Of a stretch of 14,435 bases of DNA, positions 1-7,848 are shown one piece after another (the first letter of the stretch is position 1; every line of letters begins with the position of its first letter). The DNA lies in contig JALNWH010000044.1 in the NCBI GenBank assembly GCA_023230985.1, positions 1-14,435 on the forward strand, written 5' to 3'. Origin of the DNA: Bacillota bacterium (GTDB lineage: Bacteria > Bacillota > Clostridia > Lutisporales > Lutisporaceae). The position numbers were made by a program, and so were the translations under genes. Under the pieces are notes generated by a model, which was not told the origin of the DNA, did not search any database, and was given only the letters and a program-made list of their open reading frames with translations.

Positions 1-268
1 AATCGTATTTTTTCAAATGCTCGTACACTTCTTCTATATTTTTTACAGTAATACTAATCATAAATCCACCCCTGCACTTTACAGGAATAGAACCTTGTTT
101 CTCATCTACCGCACCGATAAAACTTTTTTCTCCAACCTTCCATACATATACCCACCCTTTATCCATAACTCTTTCAAGGCCTAGTATTTCTTCAAAAAAC
201 TCAATTGTCTCTTCGATATTTTCAAAGTATAGGAAAGTCACTTGAGATGATATATCCAAAACACTCAT
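1..268 (-). CDS. VOC/glyoxalase-fold protein, C-terminus cut by window edge
   Basis: Reading the minus strand from an ATG at 266-268 gives 89 open codons that run off the left edge. The start is supported by a GGGG-rich ribosome binding site about 7 nt upstream. The visible protein has the half-domain pattern of the vicinal-oxygen-chelate superfamily: a beta strand with a tyrosine-phenylalanine pair, a helix carrying FFEEILG, then strands with WVYVWKVG and a second motif start near VKNIEEVYEHL. Members include glyoxalase I, dioxygenases and antibiotic-binding proteins, so the substrate cannot be read from this fragment. It lies 64 nt downstream of the transporter gene on the same strand and may share its transcript. 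The family call is fairly secure; the function is unknown. Confidence 0.75.
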   Translation of the reverse strand, partial: MSVLDISSQVTFLYFENIEETIEFFEEILGLERVMDKGWVYVWKVGEKSFIGAVDEKQGSIPVKCRGGFMISITVKNIEEVYEHLKKYD

Positions 269-332
269 TTTGCTACCCCTTTCATTTTTAAGTTTTTCTA
301 AATATAAAATATTAAACAAGTCATCTATATTT

Positions 333-1256
333 TTATTTGTTAAAGCTACTCAATTTTTCACCATAATAATTAGTACCTAATGTTCCGCCTATGATTGCCA
401 TTGCTCCCACATAATGATACCAATATATTATTTCCTTTAAAATAATTACTCCTGCAAATATGGAAATAACAGTTGCAATATTTGTAAGCACTGATATTCT
501 TGATGCTTCTAATTTTGAATACAAATAATTGAGTAAGAAAAAGCTTATTACTGAACATCCAACAGCTAAGTATAGCACAGATATCATAAATTTGATGTTC
601 AAAAGCGGAGTAAACAGTTCCATTATATTTCCCTCAATAAGATGTATTACAATCAATATAGCACTAAAAACTATAGCCCCCGAAATAATCATCATATATG
701 TTATTTCTTCCGGTTTAAAATCCAATGATGCTTTCCTCGATAAGGCACCATGAGATGAACTTAAAACTACTGCTAAGAGAAGTACAAGATAACCCATAAT
801 ATCATAGCCGGCTTCCTTTTGCATATAATTAATAAAGAAAACACCGGCGGTAGATAATAGGATAAAGCCAACCTGTGGCTTATTTGGATATTCCTTTAGT
901 ATAAAAGTTGCCATAATAGTTGTAAAAATTGGATGTAAGGATATAATTATACCTGATTCACTTGACGTAATCATGCTTATTCCAATAGTTTCAAAAATAA
1001 ATGATGATACGGGATAAAAAATAGATAACAACAATATTAACTTAATATTTTTTCCTTTTAATTCAATATTTGTTAATTTCGTTTTTCTTAATATATACAT
1101 AATAATAGCAGCAAAGAAGAATCTATAAGCTATTAATGCAATTGGTGTACTATCTATTGCATTTAGTGCAATCTTTGAAGCAAGAAAAGAAAACCCAAAA
1201 AAAGTAGGCATCAATATTGCCGCAATTATTATTTTATTTCTTTCGCTAATATCCAT
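333..1256 (-). CDS. DMT-superfamily transporter, EamA type
   Basis: A 307-residue, very hydrophobic protein with about ten predicted membrane helices in two similar halves, as in EamA/RhaT-type drug/metabolite transporters. The first half carries FGFSFLASKIAL and ALIAYRFFFAA. The second EamA half begins near residue 150 and includes a conserved-looking LYLAVGCSVISFFLLNYLY stretch. The length is normal for the family. ATG start with an AAAGG ribosome binding site; the stop codon of the preceding gene lies 1 nt upstream, so the two genes are very probably co-transcribed and translationally coupled. Family members often export amino acids or metabolites, but no substrate can be inferred here. 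It sits beyond the inverted repeat at 1723-1755 and so probably outside the microcompartment operon. Confidence 0.88.
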   Translation of the reverse strand: MDISERNKIIIAAILMPTFFGFSFLASKIALNAIDSTPIALIAYRFFFAAIIMYILRKTKLTNIELKGKNIKLILLLSIFYPVSSFIFETIGISMITSSESGIIISLHPIFTTIMATFILKEYPNKPQVGFILLSTAGVFFINYMQKEAGYDIMGYLVLLLAVVLSSSHGALSRKASLDFKPEEITYMMIISGAIVFSAILIVIHLIEGNIMELFTPLLNIKFMISVLYLAVGCSVISFFLLNYLYSKLEASRISVLTNIATVISIFAGVIILKEIIYWYHYVGAMAIIGGTLGTNYYGEKLSSFNK

Positions 1257-1257
1257 A

Positions 1258-1665
1258 TTAACAACCTTTTACCGGGTACCCCAGCAGCTTTCTAAATCCA
1301 ATCGATGTCTTTTTATGTTCATCTGAATCATAAAGTCCTTTTTCTTTCAGTTCTCTTATGTTGTTTTTCAATTCAAAGTATTGTTTTATTACCTCATCGT
1401 CTTTATAGTAGAATATTACGTATCTATCCTTAATGTATTCATCAGGAACAATATCCGTTGATATCATTTCTTTTTCTAAGTAGCTTTTTAAATCATATTT
1501 TTCAGTCATATGCTCAGAAATCTTCTCTAAAACACTATAATTTTCTTTTGAAAAAGCAGGGCTTAAAGCCAAGGGCTTAACATTTCTTTCTACCATTTCA
1601 CAAAAGCTTTCAATCATGCCTATTTCATAAGATATTTGATCAAAATTATTGTAGTATTCTTTCAA
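1258..1665 (-). CDS. Hypothetical 135-residue protein, TTG start
   Basis: I do not recognise this protein. It is soluble and strongly charged, with a helical N-terminal half (a FCEMVERNVKPLALSP segment near residues 21-36), a central strand-like DRYVIFYYKDDEV segment, and a Lys/Glu-rich helical region before a C-terminal GFRKLLGYPVKGC. There is no signal peptide or membrane helix. The start is TTG, supported by a strong GAGGGGG ribosome binding site 7 nt upstream. The coding nature is supported by the ribosome binding site, by tight 1-nt spacing to the transporter gene, and by the absence of a competing frame. It is probably the first gene of a small operon with the transporter and the VOC protein. 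No function is assigned. Confidence 0.72.
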   Translation of the reverse strand: MKEYYNNFDQISYEIGMIESFCEMVERNVKPLALSPAFSKENYSVLEKISEHMTEKYDLKSYLEKEMISTDIVPDEYIKDRYVIFYYKDDEVIKQYFELKNNIRELKEKGLYDSDEHKKTSIGFRKLLGYPVKGC

Positions 1666-1672
1666 TACCTTA

Positions 1673-1680
1673 CCCCCTCA
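1673..1680 (-). promoter_or_regulatory. Ribosome binding site deciding the TTG start at 1665
   Basis: The minus strand reads TGAGGGGG here, 7 nt before TTG at 1663-1665. No ATG or GTG in a sensible position competes, so the TTG is the best start for the 135-residue protein. Confidence 0.6.
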
Positions 1681-1722
1681 AAGTTACACATAGTGATAAA
1701 CGCAAAGAAACTTAAAATTATC

Positions 1723-1755
1723 TCAGTGCCCTTCTTAATTTAAAAAGGGCACTGA
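1723..1755 (-). terminator. Inverted-repeat terminator after the antiporter gene
   Basis: An 11-bp perfect stem (TCAGTGCCCTT at 1723-1733 pairing with AAGGGCACTGA at 1745-1755) encloses an 11-nt AT-rich loop. It lies 7 nt beyond the antiporter stop codon. On the plus strand the stem is followed almost at once by a run of eight T. On the minus strand it is preceded by the matching A-run and followed by a weaker ATAATTTTAAG. It is therefore symmetric and potentially bidirectional, with the better T-tract on the plus side. It is the likely 3' end of the microcompartment operon. Confidence 0.65.
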
Positions 1756-1762
1756 TGTTTTT

Positions 1763-3241
1763 TTATGCAGACTTGGTCATACTGGCTTTGTATTCTTTTG
1801 CCGGTATCCTTTCGCCATTAGGACCTTCATAATCTCTGCCCCATCCGCTATAAATAGAGTACATGAATACAATAAATAAACCTATTGAATGGAAAGTAGC
1901 GTAAGCTATGTGTAACGGATTTATCTGATGTATAAAGGGATAATCCCCCATTAATCCACCTATACAAGCTACGACTATAAATATGAATGCGCTTGTAAAG
2001 GGTATCAAAACAGGCAAAGAAGCTGTTGTTCCGTCCATTAAATTTGCTCTCCTGTACGGATGCAAATTCTTGGCTTGACCTATTTTATCTGCAATAGGAC
2101 CAAATACAATAATTGCAGGTCCATTAGCAGCGCCTAAACATATAGAAGTAAACATTACACCGAAGGATATAATCAATTCTGCTCCTGCATCTGTTGCGGC
2201 AAGTTTACTGTTGAGAAGGGTCTCAATAGTCTTATCCATCATGCCACTTTCTGTCAATACACCCATAATACCTGCAACACCATATAGATAAACAACTGTA
2301 CCCAACATATTATTTACTCCATCAATTAGAAACCCTGTCAATGCTCCGTCCTGCACTGATATGATATCAGAAGTTCCTATTATTCCTGTGACAAGTCCGA
2401 TTACCGTGCCGGATAAGATCCCCCATGTAATAGCTACAAAAATATCTCTTTTAATCACTGCAACTACTAACAATACAGCTACAGGCAATAGCATTATAAG
2501 TCCTTTAGGGTTAATATACTGCTCTAATATTTCCCTTCCTGCTACATCTGCCGCTCCTGCTCCTCCTAAAACAAAGTACAAAACACAAGCAAATAAGCCT
2601 GCAATCAATGCATATTTCATTCTGGTGGTAACAACGCCGCCAATGTCTGCCACACCATCTTTGTTTTTATATGATTGTGTTACAGCTGATGCTATTGTAG
2701 TGTCGGAAATAGGGGCAATATTATCACCGAAGATAGCACCGGATAAAATTGCACCTGCCAAGTACAAGGGATGTGCTCCCAACAATATCCCTGAAGGATA
2801 CAGTATAGGAAATCCGGAGAATAGAGTTCCAATTGATGTTCCGGTAGCAGTTGATATTAAGGCTGTTGCTATGAATGTAAATACTACAAAAGCCCCACCT
2901 TTTAATCCTAAAGTATCTCCCAGCCAAACGAATCCTTCTGCAACACCACCTCTTGACATGAGTTTTGCAAATATTCCTACAACCAAAAGTATTAATGCCA
3001 AGGTATTCATAACATTGGAAGACATACCGGATACCACGGACTCCCAATACCTAATCCAATCTTTTGATAATAAGCTGCCTATAATAAGTGCGACAACACC
3101 GCCCATTGCAAGTGCTTCCATTTCAAAGACTTTAAATACAACGAAAAATGCAATACAGAAAATAACGAACATAAATAATGGGATTAAAGACATTCCCATG
3201 CCACCATAAAATTCAAGTCTCTTTTTATTACTATCAGCCAC
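1763..3241 (-). CDS. NhaC-family Na+/H+ antiporter
   Basis: A 492-residue polytopic membrane protein with about twelve hydrophobic segments. It carries the NhaC-type signature FGDNIAPISDTT at residues 171-182, a preceding TATGTSIGTL segment near 131-140, and a second-half repeat with CLGAANGPAIIVFGP. The length is normal for the family. The family exchanges Na+ for H+; some relatives move organic anions together with cations, so metabolite uptake is possible. The start is GTG at 3239-3241, preceded by a strong AAGGAGGGTG ribosome binding site. It follows the acyl-CoA synthetase beta gene after a 107-nt gap with no terminator, and a hairpin follows it, so it is probably the last gene of the operon. 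A role in pH or Na+ balance, or in substrate/product transport for the pathway, is inference. Confidence 0.87.
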   Translation of the reverse strand: MADSNKKRLEFYGGMGMSLIPLFMFVIFCIAFFVVFKVFEMEALAMGGVVALIIGSLLSKDWIRYWESVVSGMSSNVMNTLALILLVVGIFAKLMSRGGVAEGFVWLGDTLGLKGGAFVVFTFIATALISTATGTSIGTLFSGFPILYPSGILLGAHPLYLAGAILSGAIFGDNIAPISDTTIASAVTQSYKNKDGVADIGGVVTTRMKYALIAGLFACVLYFVLGGAGAADVAGREILEQYINPKGLIMLLPVAVLLVVAVIKRDIFVAITWGILSGTVIGLVTGIIGTSDIISVQDGALTGFLIDGVNNMLGTVVYLYGVAGIMGVLTESGMMDKTIETLLNSKLAATDAGAELIISFGVMFTSICLGAANGPAIIVFGPIADKIGQAKNLHPYRRANLMDGTTASLPVLIPFTSAFIFIVVACIGGLMGDYPFIHQINPLHIAYATFHSIGLFIVFMYSIYSGWGRDYEGPNGERIPAKEYKASMTKSA

Positions 3242-3245
3242 TTTG

Positions 3246-3255
3246 CACCCTCCTT
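3246..3255 (-). promoter_or_regulatory. Ribosome binding site for the GTG start of the antiporter
   Basis: The minus strand reads AAGGAGGGTG ending 4 nt before GTG at 3239-3241. It is the strongest Shine-Dalgarno match close to the reading frame and supports the non-ATG start. Confidence 0.65.
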
Positions 3256-3348
3256 AAATTTTTTAATTTTCTTTGCTTCTCTGTTTTATCTAGAATACAC
3301 GCTTTTTCCTTGAAACAACCACCTCCTAATTAATCTAACTAAATCAAC

Positions 3349-4002
3349 CTATATCTTTATCAAGGCATCTACGCCTTTGCCGCCTTTGCCTTCCCCATAT
3401 AGGAAAAAGGGATTGATATCAATTTCTTGAATTTCACTTTGCTTTTCCACCATTTTAGAAAGCCTTAAAATAACATTTACTAAACATTCCATATCATATT
3501 TAATACCTCTTGCACCTTGAATGATTTTATATAGTTTAGTTTCTTTAATCATTTCTTCTACATCATAGCTTTTAACAGGTATCAGTCTTAAAGAAACGTC
3601 TTTAAATACCTCAACGTAGATACCGCCCATCCCAACCATAACAACAGGCCCAAATTGAGGATCTCTTTTCATTCCTATTATCACTTCAAGTCCCTTTGGC
3701 GCCATCTCTTGCATCAAAATTCCATCTATTTTCGCATTGTTATCGTATTCTTTAGCATTATTGATGATTATAATAAAACTTTTTTCAAGTTCTTCAATAT
3801 TTTTCACATTTAGAATAACGCATCCTGCATCTGTCTTATGCTGAATATCCGGTGATAATATTTTCATTACCAGAGGGAACTTTAACTTTGATGCTTCTTT
3901 TAGTGCTTCGTCTATTGTTTTGCATGCTATACTCTTTGCCATCGGTATACCATAGGAGGATAACATATTGCCGGCTTCTAATTCATTAAGAAACTTTTTC
4001 AT
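3349..4002 (-). CDS. acdB: ADP-forming acyl-CoA synthetase, beta subunit
   Basis: A 217-residue ATP-grasp protein matching the small subunit of ADP-forming acetate/acyl-CoA synthetases. Visible are the ATP-grasp lysine in FPLVMKIL (K47), the SPDIQHKTDAG motif containing the conserved His (H55) that receives the phosphate in characterised enzymes, the GLEVIIGMKRDPQFGPVVM strand region (104-122), and the acidic metal-binding end IDINPFFLY (194-202). With the alpha subunit it should catalyse acyl-CoA + ADP + Pi to acid + CoA + ATP, a substrate-level phosphorylation in the cytoplasm. It lies 3 nt after the alpha stop codon; its GGGGG ribosome binding site is inside the alpha gene, so translation is coupled. 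The acyl substrate is not defined. The subunit call is secure. Confidence 0.9.
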   Translation of the reverse strand: MKKFLNELEAGNMLSSYGIPMAKSIACKTIDEALKEASKLKFPLVMKILSPDIQHKTDAGCVILNVKNIEELEKSFIIIINNAKEYDNNAKIDGILMQEMAPKGLEVIIGMKRDPQFGPVVMVGMGGIYVEVFKDVSLRLIPVKSYDVEEMIKETKLYKIIQGARGIKYDMECLVNVILRLSKMVEKQSEIQEIDINPFFLYGEGKGGKGVDALIKI

Positions 4003-4005
4003 CTG

Positions 4006-5451
4006 TCATTTCCCCCTTTTTCTTTTTAAATAGTTGGTGTATCTTACCATGTTTGATAGTGCTTTTACTGCCAGATCAGGTGTGGTAAATGTATATATGC
4101 CCCTGTCTTCAATGCTCTTTCTGCATTCCCAAACATAATTTCCTGACATTATATTTATAAAAACAGTTTTTTTATCTTTGTATCCTTCATGATCCAGCAA
4201 CTCTATTAATCCCTCTGCCAACTCTTTTTGAGGCAGGAAAGTAGGAACCACAGTTATTAATATTACACTGCTTACGTTCGAATCATCCATTACTATCCTT
4301 AATGATTCTACATGGTGCCTTACATCTGCAGCTGCGGTAATATCAGCATAACCTTCAGGTTTGCATATTGAAGACATAGCAGGAACTATTTCCTTTAATT
4401 TTTCTTTAGTAGAATCGCCAATTACCGGCATTTCCAAATTATCATAATCGCTGACGGAATCAGTACAATATATTCCCGGACCACCGGCTTGAGATAAAAT
4501 AAATACATTACCATCATCGGGAAGTTTAAGACTATCAAAGGCTTGCAGCGTATCCATTAGCTCTTGTATAGTATCTACCCGAGTAACACCATATTGTTTA
4601 AAAGCACTGTCATATACTGTATCTGACCCTGCAAGTGAGCCTGTATGAGAACTGGCTGCAGAAGCACCCTTTTCGCTTCGTCCTACTTTCAGCACAACTA
4701 TAGGTTTTTTTACAGTAATATTCGCCATTGTATTTATAAGCTTACGACCATCAGGATAGCCTTCCAGATACAAGCCTATAACCTTTGTATCTACATCATT
4801 TCCAAAGTACTCCAACAAATCTATAAAGTCTATATCAGCCATATTACCTATAGAAATAAATTTATTAAATGAAATAGGTGCAGGTTGTGAAGCTCCAATC
4901 ATAAGAAGTGATGCAGCTACGGCTCCGCTTTGTGATATAAAGCTAATCCCACCTTTTTTACCTCTGCTTTCTTTTGGCAAAAGTGTTTCTACAAAGGTTG
5001 TATCCACTCTGTTTACATTATCTATAACGCCTATACAATTAGGTCCAACAACCCTTATTCCATATCTTTTCGAAATTTCCATAAGGTAATTTTGTCTCTC
5101 TATACCTTCGGGATTTTTTGTTTCTGCAAAATCAGCGGCAGCACACACTATAATTTTAATGTCATTTCTTCTTTCCATCCTGTTTTCAATATCTTTCATA
5201 ACATCAAATATCGCTCCTGCAGGCATTATCAGTACAACCATTTCAACCTTATCCTCGATATCGCATAAGCTTTCATAAGACTTTATTCCGGATACATATT
5301 CTTCTTTAATGTTTATAGGAAATATTTTTTTAGGATATCCAATATTTATTAAGTTTTGTATAATCACATATCCGGCTTTTAGCGGATTATTTGATGCTCC
5401 AACAACGGCGATGTTTTCCGGATTAAATAATGAATCTAGATGATTATTCAT
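4006..5451 (-). CDS. acdA: ADP-forming acyl-CoA synthetase, alpha subunit
   Basis: A 481-residue protein with an N-terminal CoA-binding Rossmann domain (NIAVVGASNNPLKAG at 13-27), a second domain carrying VVGPNCIGVID (134-144) and FISQSGAVAASL (171-182), and the catalytic loop SSHTGSLAGSD with His269. That His corresponds to the phosphorylated active-site His of archaeal-type acetyl-CoA synthetase (ADP-forming). The ATP-grasp domain is absent, which fits the separate beta gene immediately downstream; the split alpha/beta form is the archaeal arrangement. Clostridia more often use phosphotransacetylase plus acetate kinase, so its presence directly after the ferredoxin oxidoreductase genes suggests a dedicated ATP-yielding step for the acyl-CoA made by that enzyme. 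The beta-subunit stop of the oxidoreductase is 10 nt upstream. Confidence 0.92.
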   Translation of the reverse strand: MNNHLDSLFNPENIAVVGASNNPLKAGYVIIQNLINIGYPKKIFPINIKEEYVSGIKSYESLCDIEDKVEMVVLIMPAGAIFDVMKDIENRMERRNDIKIIVCAAADFAETKNPEGIERQNYLMEISKRYGIRVVGPNCIGVIDNVNRVDTTFVETLLPKESRGKKGGISFISQSGAVAASLLMIGASQPAPISFNKFISIGNMADIDFIDLLEYFGNDVDTKVIGLYLEGYPDGRKLINTMANITVKKPIVVLKVGRSEKGASAASSHTGSLAGSDTVYDSAFKQYGVTRVDTIQELMDTLQAFDSLKLPDDGNVFILSQAGGPGIYCTDSVSDYDNLEMPVIGDSTKEKLKEIVPAMSSICKPEGYADITAAADVRHHVESLRIVMDDSNVSSVILITVVPTFLPQKELAEGLIELLDHEGYKDKKTVFINIMSGNYVWECRKSIEDRGIYTFTTPDLAVKALSNMVRYTNYLKRKRGK

Positions 5452-5461
5452 TTTACACCTC

Positions 5462-6367
5462 TTATAGAGAAGCTAATTTCTTTAATCTATCCCATTTTTC
5501 ATCAACTATCTCTTGAATTTCCTCTATTTCTTCTTCATTTAAATGGGAATATTTCTTTATCTTAGTCAGGTAGTCTTTTACAGGCTTTGGATTCTTATAT
5601 TCTTTATTTATTTTAAATTGTCCATCTATTACTTCATAAAGGGGAAAGAAATTTGTTTCCACGGAAAGCCTAGAAACCTCTATGCTTTCTTCAGCTTTTA
5701 TACCCCATCCCGTTAGACATGGGTTAAATACATGTATATAGGCTAACCCTTTCTCTTGCTTTTCCATTGCTTTCTCAATTTTTCTAACCATATCTTGAAT
5801 AAATGCAGGACTACATGTAGCCATATATGCGATATCATGCATAGCCATAATCATAGGGAAATCTTTTTTATGTTCTTTTTTACCGCCTCTTCCTTCTGTG
5901 CTTACAGGAGTTGTAGAGGTCCATGAGTATTTTGATGTTGCCGAACTCCTTTGATAACCGGTATTCATATATCCCTCATTGTCATAACAGATATATATGA
6001 TTTTATCTCCTCTTTCGGCTGCTCCCGAGAGACATTGAAAACCGGCATCTACTGTTGCACCGTCTCCGGCAAAGGCAACTACATTTACTTTTCTCCCAAT
6101 CCTTTCATAGTACAGTTTTATACCTGCAAGCATTGAAGCAGGATTATCAAGCAATGGGAAAAACACTGGGCAATTAGCACCGGACATCATATCCCAGCCC
6201 ACAACACCGACTCCTCCCATACATCCCGGTGGAATAGCCAGAATGGTATTTGGGCCTAATACTTTCATACATGTTCTTAAAGTAAGTTCAACGTTGCATC
6301 CTATGCATGCGGATATACCCGGTGATATCATATCTTCTTTGGAATTTAATTTATCTATTATATTCAT
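5462..6367 (-). CDS. porB: 2-oxoacid:ferredoxin oxidoreductase, beta (TPP) subunit
   Basis: A 301-residue thiamine-diphosphate subunit of a pyruvate-type ferredoxin oxidoreductase. The TPP/Mg2+ motif is visible as GDG at 101-103 with N130 and the following GYMNTG. Four cysteines sit where the family binds its proximal [4Fe-4S] cluster: C21 and C24 (CIGC), C49 (PPGC) and C217 (NPCLTGW). The usual CPGCG is CIGCN here, a modest variation that keeps both cysteines. The enzyme complex oxidatively decarboxylates a 2-oxoacid with CoA to acyl-CoA, CO2 and reduced ferredoxin in the cytoplasm. It lies 15 nt after the alpha stop with a GGGGGTGA ribosome binding site. Length is typical. Pyruvate is the default substrate but other short 2-oxoacids are possible. 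Confidence 0.92.
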   Translation of the reverse strand: MNIIDKLNSKEDMISPGISACIGCNVELTLRTCMKVLGPNTILAIPPGCMGGVGVVGWDMMSGANCPVFFPLLDNPASMLAGIKLYYERIGRKVNVVAFAGDGATVDAGFQCLSGAAERGDKIIYICYDNEGYMNTGYQRSSATSKYSWTSTTPVSTEGRGGKKEHKKDFPMIMAMHDIAYMATCSPAFIQDMVRKIEKAMEKQEKGLAYIHVFNPCLTGWGIKAEESIEVSRLSVETNFFPLYEVIDGQFKINKEYKNPKPVKDYLTKIKKYSHLNEEEIEEIQEIVDEKWDRLKKLASL

Positions 6368-6382
6368 TATGCTTCACCCCCA

Positions 6383-7552
6383 TCACTCTCTTGTTAACCA
6401 CACTGTATTATGATTTTTTTCTATAGAATTTATCTTGTCTATGGATTCTATCATCATTTTTACCGTTATATCTTCGCCGCCCAAACCTCCTACAAAAGGA
6501 ACAGAAGGCACTATTTTGCCGCTTTCATATAAGGCTGATTTTACTTCTTGATACACCACACCTGTATTCCACCCAAAGGATACATTTCTATCAACAACCC
6601 CGAAGGCTCTGATTTTACCAAGTGCTTTAATTATCCTTTCTTTGGGAAAAGGTCTTAAAGCACGAACCTTAATAAGGCCTATCTTGACGCCCTTTTTTCT
6701 TTTAATATCAACAGCTTCTTTAGCGGCACCTGTCAAAGAACCCATCACTAAAATTGCTATTTCAGCATCCTCCATCCTATACTCCTCTATTAAGCCGCCA
6801 TAACTACGTCCAAATAGATATTCAAATTCACTATCTGTTTCATCTATTACTTTTAAGGCATTTTGCTGTGATTTCAAATGCTTGTATCGGTATTCCATCA
6901 ATAAATCACCGTTAGTCAAGGGGTCAACTGCCATTGGTCTTTTAGGATCCAATATAATATGCTCCGGGTTATATTTACCTATAAATTTAGCAACTTTTTC
7001 TTGTTCCGGTATAAATACTTTTTCCGTCATATGGGACAAATAAAATCCGTCATAGCATATATTTATTGGTAATAGAACATCTTTGTTTTCAGCTATTTTG
7101 TAAGCCTGAATAATCATATCCAGTATTTCCTGATTATCTTCAACATAGATTTGGAGCCAGCCCGCATCCCTAACAGATATGGAATCTTGGGGACCGCCCC
7201 ATACCGTTTGCGGGGATATCATTTCTCTATTAACTATTGCCATCACTATGGGTAACCTCAATGTTGATGCCCTAAAATAGGGTTCATACATCAAGGATAA
7301 ACCTTGGGATGACGTAGCGGTAAATGTTCTGGCACCTGCCAAGGAAGCCCCGGTCAAAACGCTCATTGCAGATAATTCGGATTCTACTTCACTCATAGAA
7401 CTTTTTAGCACTCCATCCGCTGCAAACTGTGTCAAATACTCGACTACCGGAGTCTGAGGGGTAATGGGGTATGCAGCTATAACATCAGGATTTACCAATG
7501 CAGCTGCAATAGCGGCAGCTTTGTTTCCATTTATAACATCAAATTCCTGCAT
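6383..7552 (-). CDS. porA: 2-oxoacid:ferredoxin oxidoreductase, alpha subunit
   Basis: A 389-residue alpha subunit of the pyruvate-type oxidoreductase. YPITPQTP (28-35) contains Thr31, and VNRE (107-110) contains Arg109, at positions equivalent to the pyruvate-contacting Thr and Arg of characterised pyruvate:ferredoxin oxidoreductases. MSEVESE (53-59) carries the Glu that activates thiamine diphosphate. The SISVRDAGW segment (124-132) is family-typical, but the residues before it are GGPQD (119-123), whereas I remember an Asn/Asp-His-Gln-Asp type sequence in pyruvate enzymes. The C-terminal half is the transketolase C-like domain (VMGSLTGAAKEAVD). The ATG overlaps the delta stop codon by 1 nt (TAATG). 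Retention of Thr31 and Arg109 argues for pyruvate or a similar small 2-oxoacid, and against an oxalate-oxidoreductase active site. Confidence 0.92.
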   Translation of the reverse strand: MQEFDVINGNKAAAIAAALVNPDVIAAYPITPQTPVVEYLTQFAADGVLKSSMSEVESELSAMSVLTGASLAGARTFTATSSQGLSLMYEPYFRASTLRLPIVMAIVNREMISPQTVWGGPQDSISVRDAGWLQIYVEDNQEILDMIIQAYKIAENKDVLLPINICYDGFYLSHMTEKVFIPEQEKVAKFIGKYNPEHIILDPKRPMAVDPLTNGDLLMEYRYKHLKSQQNALKVIDETDSEFEYLFGRSYGGLIEEYRMEDAEIAILVMGSLTGAAKEAVDIKRKKGVKIGLIKVRALRPFPKERIIKALGKIRAFGVVDRNVSFGWNTGVVYQEVKSALYESGKIVPSVPFVGGLGGEDITVKMMIESIDKINSIEKNHNTVWLTRE

Positions 7553-7848
7553 TATTTCTCAGCCTCCTGTATCATTATTATTGCATCACTTTTGCACTCA
7601 TGGGCACATATACCGCACCCTTTACAGTAATCATATTTTATTATAAATTTCCCGTCTTCCTTGACTATAGAATTAACAGGACAATACATAAAACATATAC
7701 CGCATTTAATACATTTATCCTGATCCAAAACAGGTCTTACTGTTCTCCAGTCGCCTGTATTTATAACATAAACTCCATCCGCCCCGACAGGAGCTATATA
7801 TTTACTTTTAAACTCCATTAAAGCCACCCTTTCTTCTACATTTATCAT
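7552..7848 (-). CDS. porD: 2-oxoacid:ferredoxin oxidoreductase, delta (2[4Fe-4S]) subunit
   Basis: A 98-residue ferredoxin-like electron-transfer subunit with two complete CxxCxxCxxxC motifs: C46, C49, C52, C56 and C75, C78, C81, C85. Each binds a [4Fe-4S] cluster that passes electrons from the thiamine-diphosphate site in the beta subunit to external ferredoxin. The N-terminal 40 residues (including the TGDWRTVRPV segment) are typical of the PorD/VorD docking region, so this is the subunit, not a free ferredoxin. The start overlaps the gamma stop by 4 nt (ATGA) and its own stop overlaps the alpha start, so the gamma-delta-alpha block is translationally coupled. The gamma-delta-alpha-beta order is the usual four-subunit arrangement. 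Confidence 0.93.
   Translation of the reverse strand: MINVEERVALMEFKSKYIAPVGADGVYVINTGDWRTVRPVLDQDKCIKCGICFMYCPVNSIVKEDGKFIIKYDYCKGCGICAHECKSDAIIMIQEAEK

Noticed and set aside
2361..3209. A 282-codon plus-strand open frame antisense to the antiporter gene
   Set aside because: It lies wholly inside a clear NhaC-family gene, has no ribosome binding site or recognisable domain, and its Pro/Ser/Ile/Thr-rich composition is what the antisense of a membrane protein gives.
3284..3331. Possible 10-codon leader peptide (TTG start after AGGAGGTGG) upstream of the antiporter gene
   Set aside because: The spacing from the Shine-Dalgarno to TTG is too short and no attenuator hairpin follows; the match may be chance.
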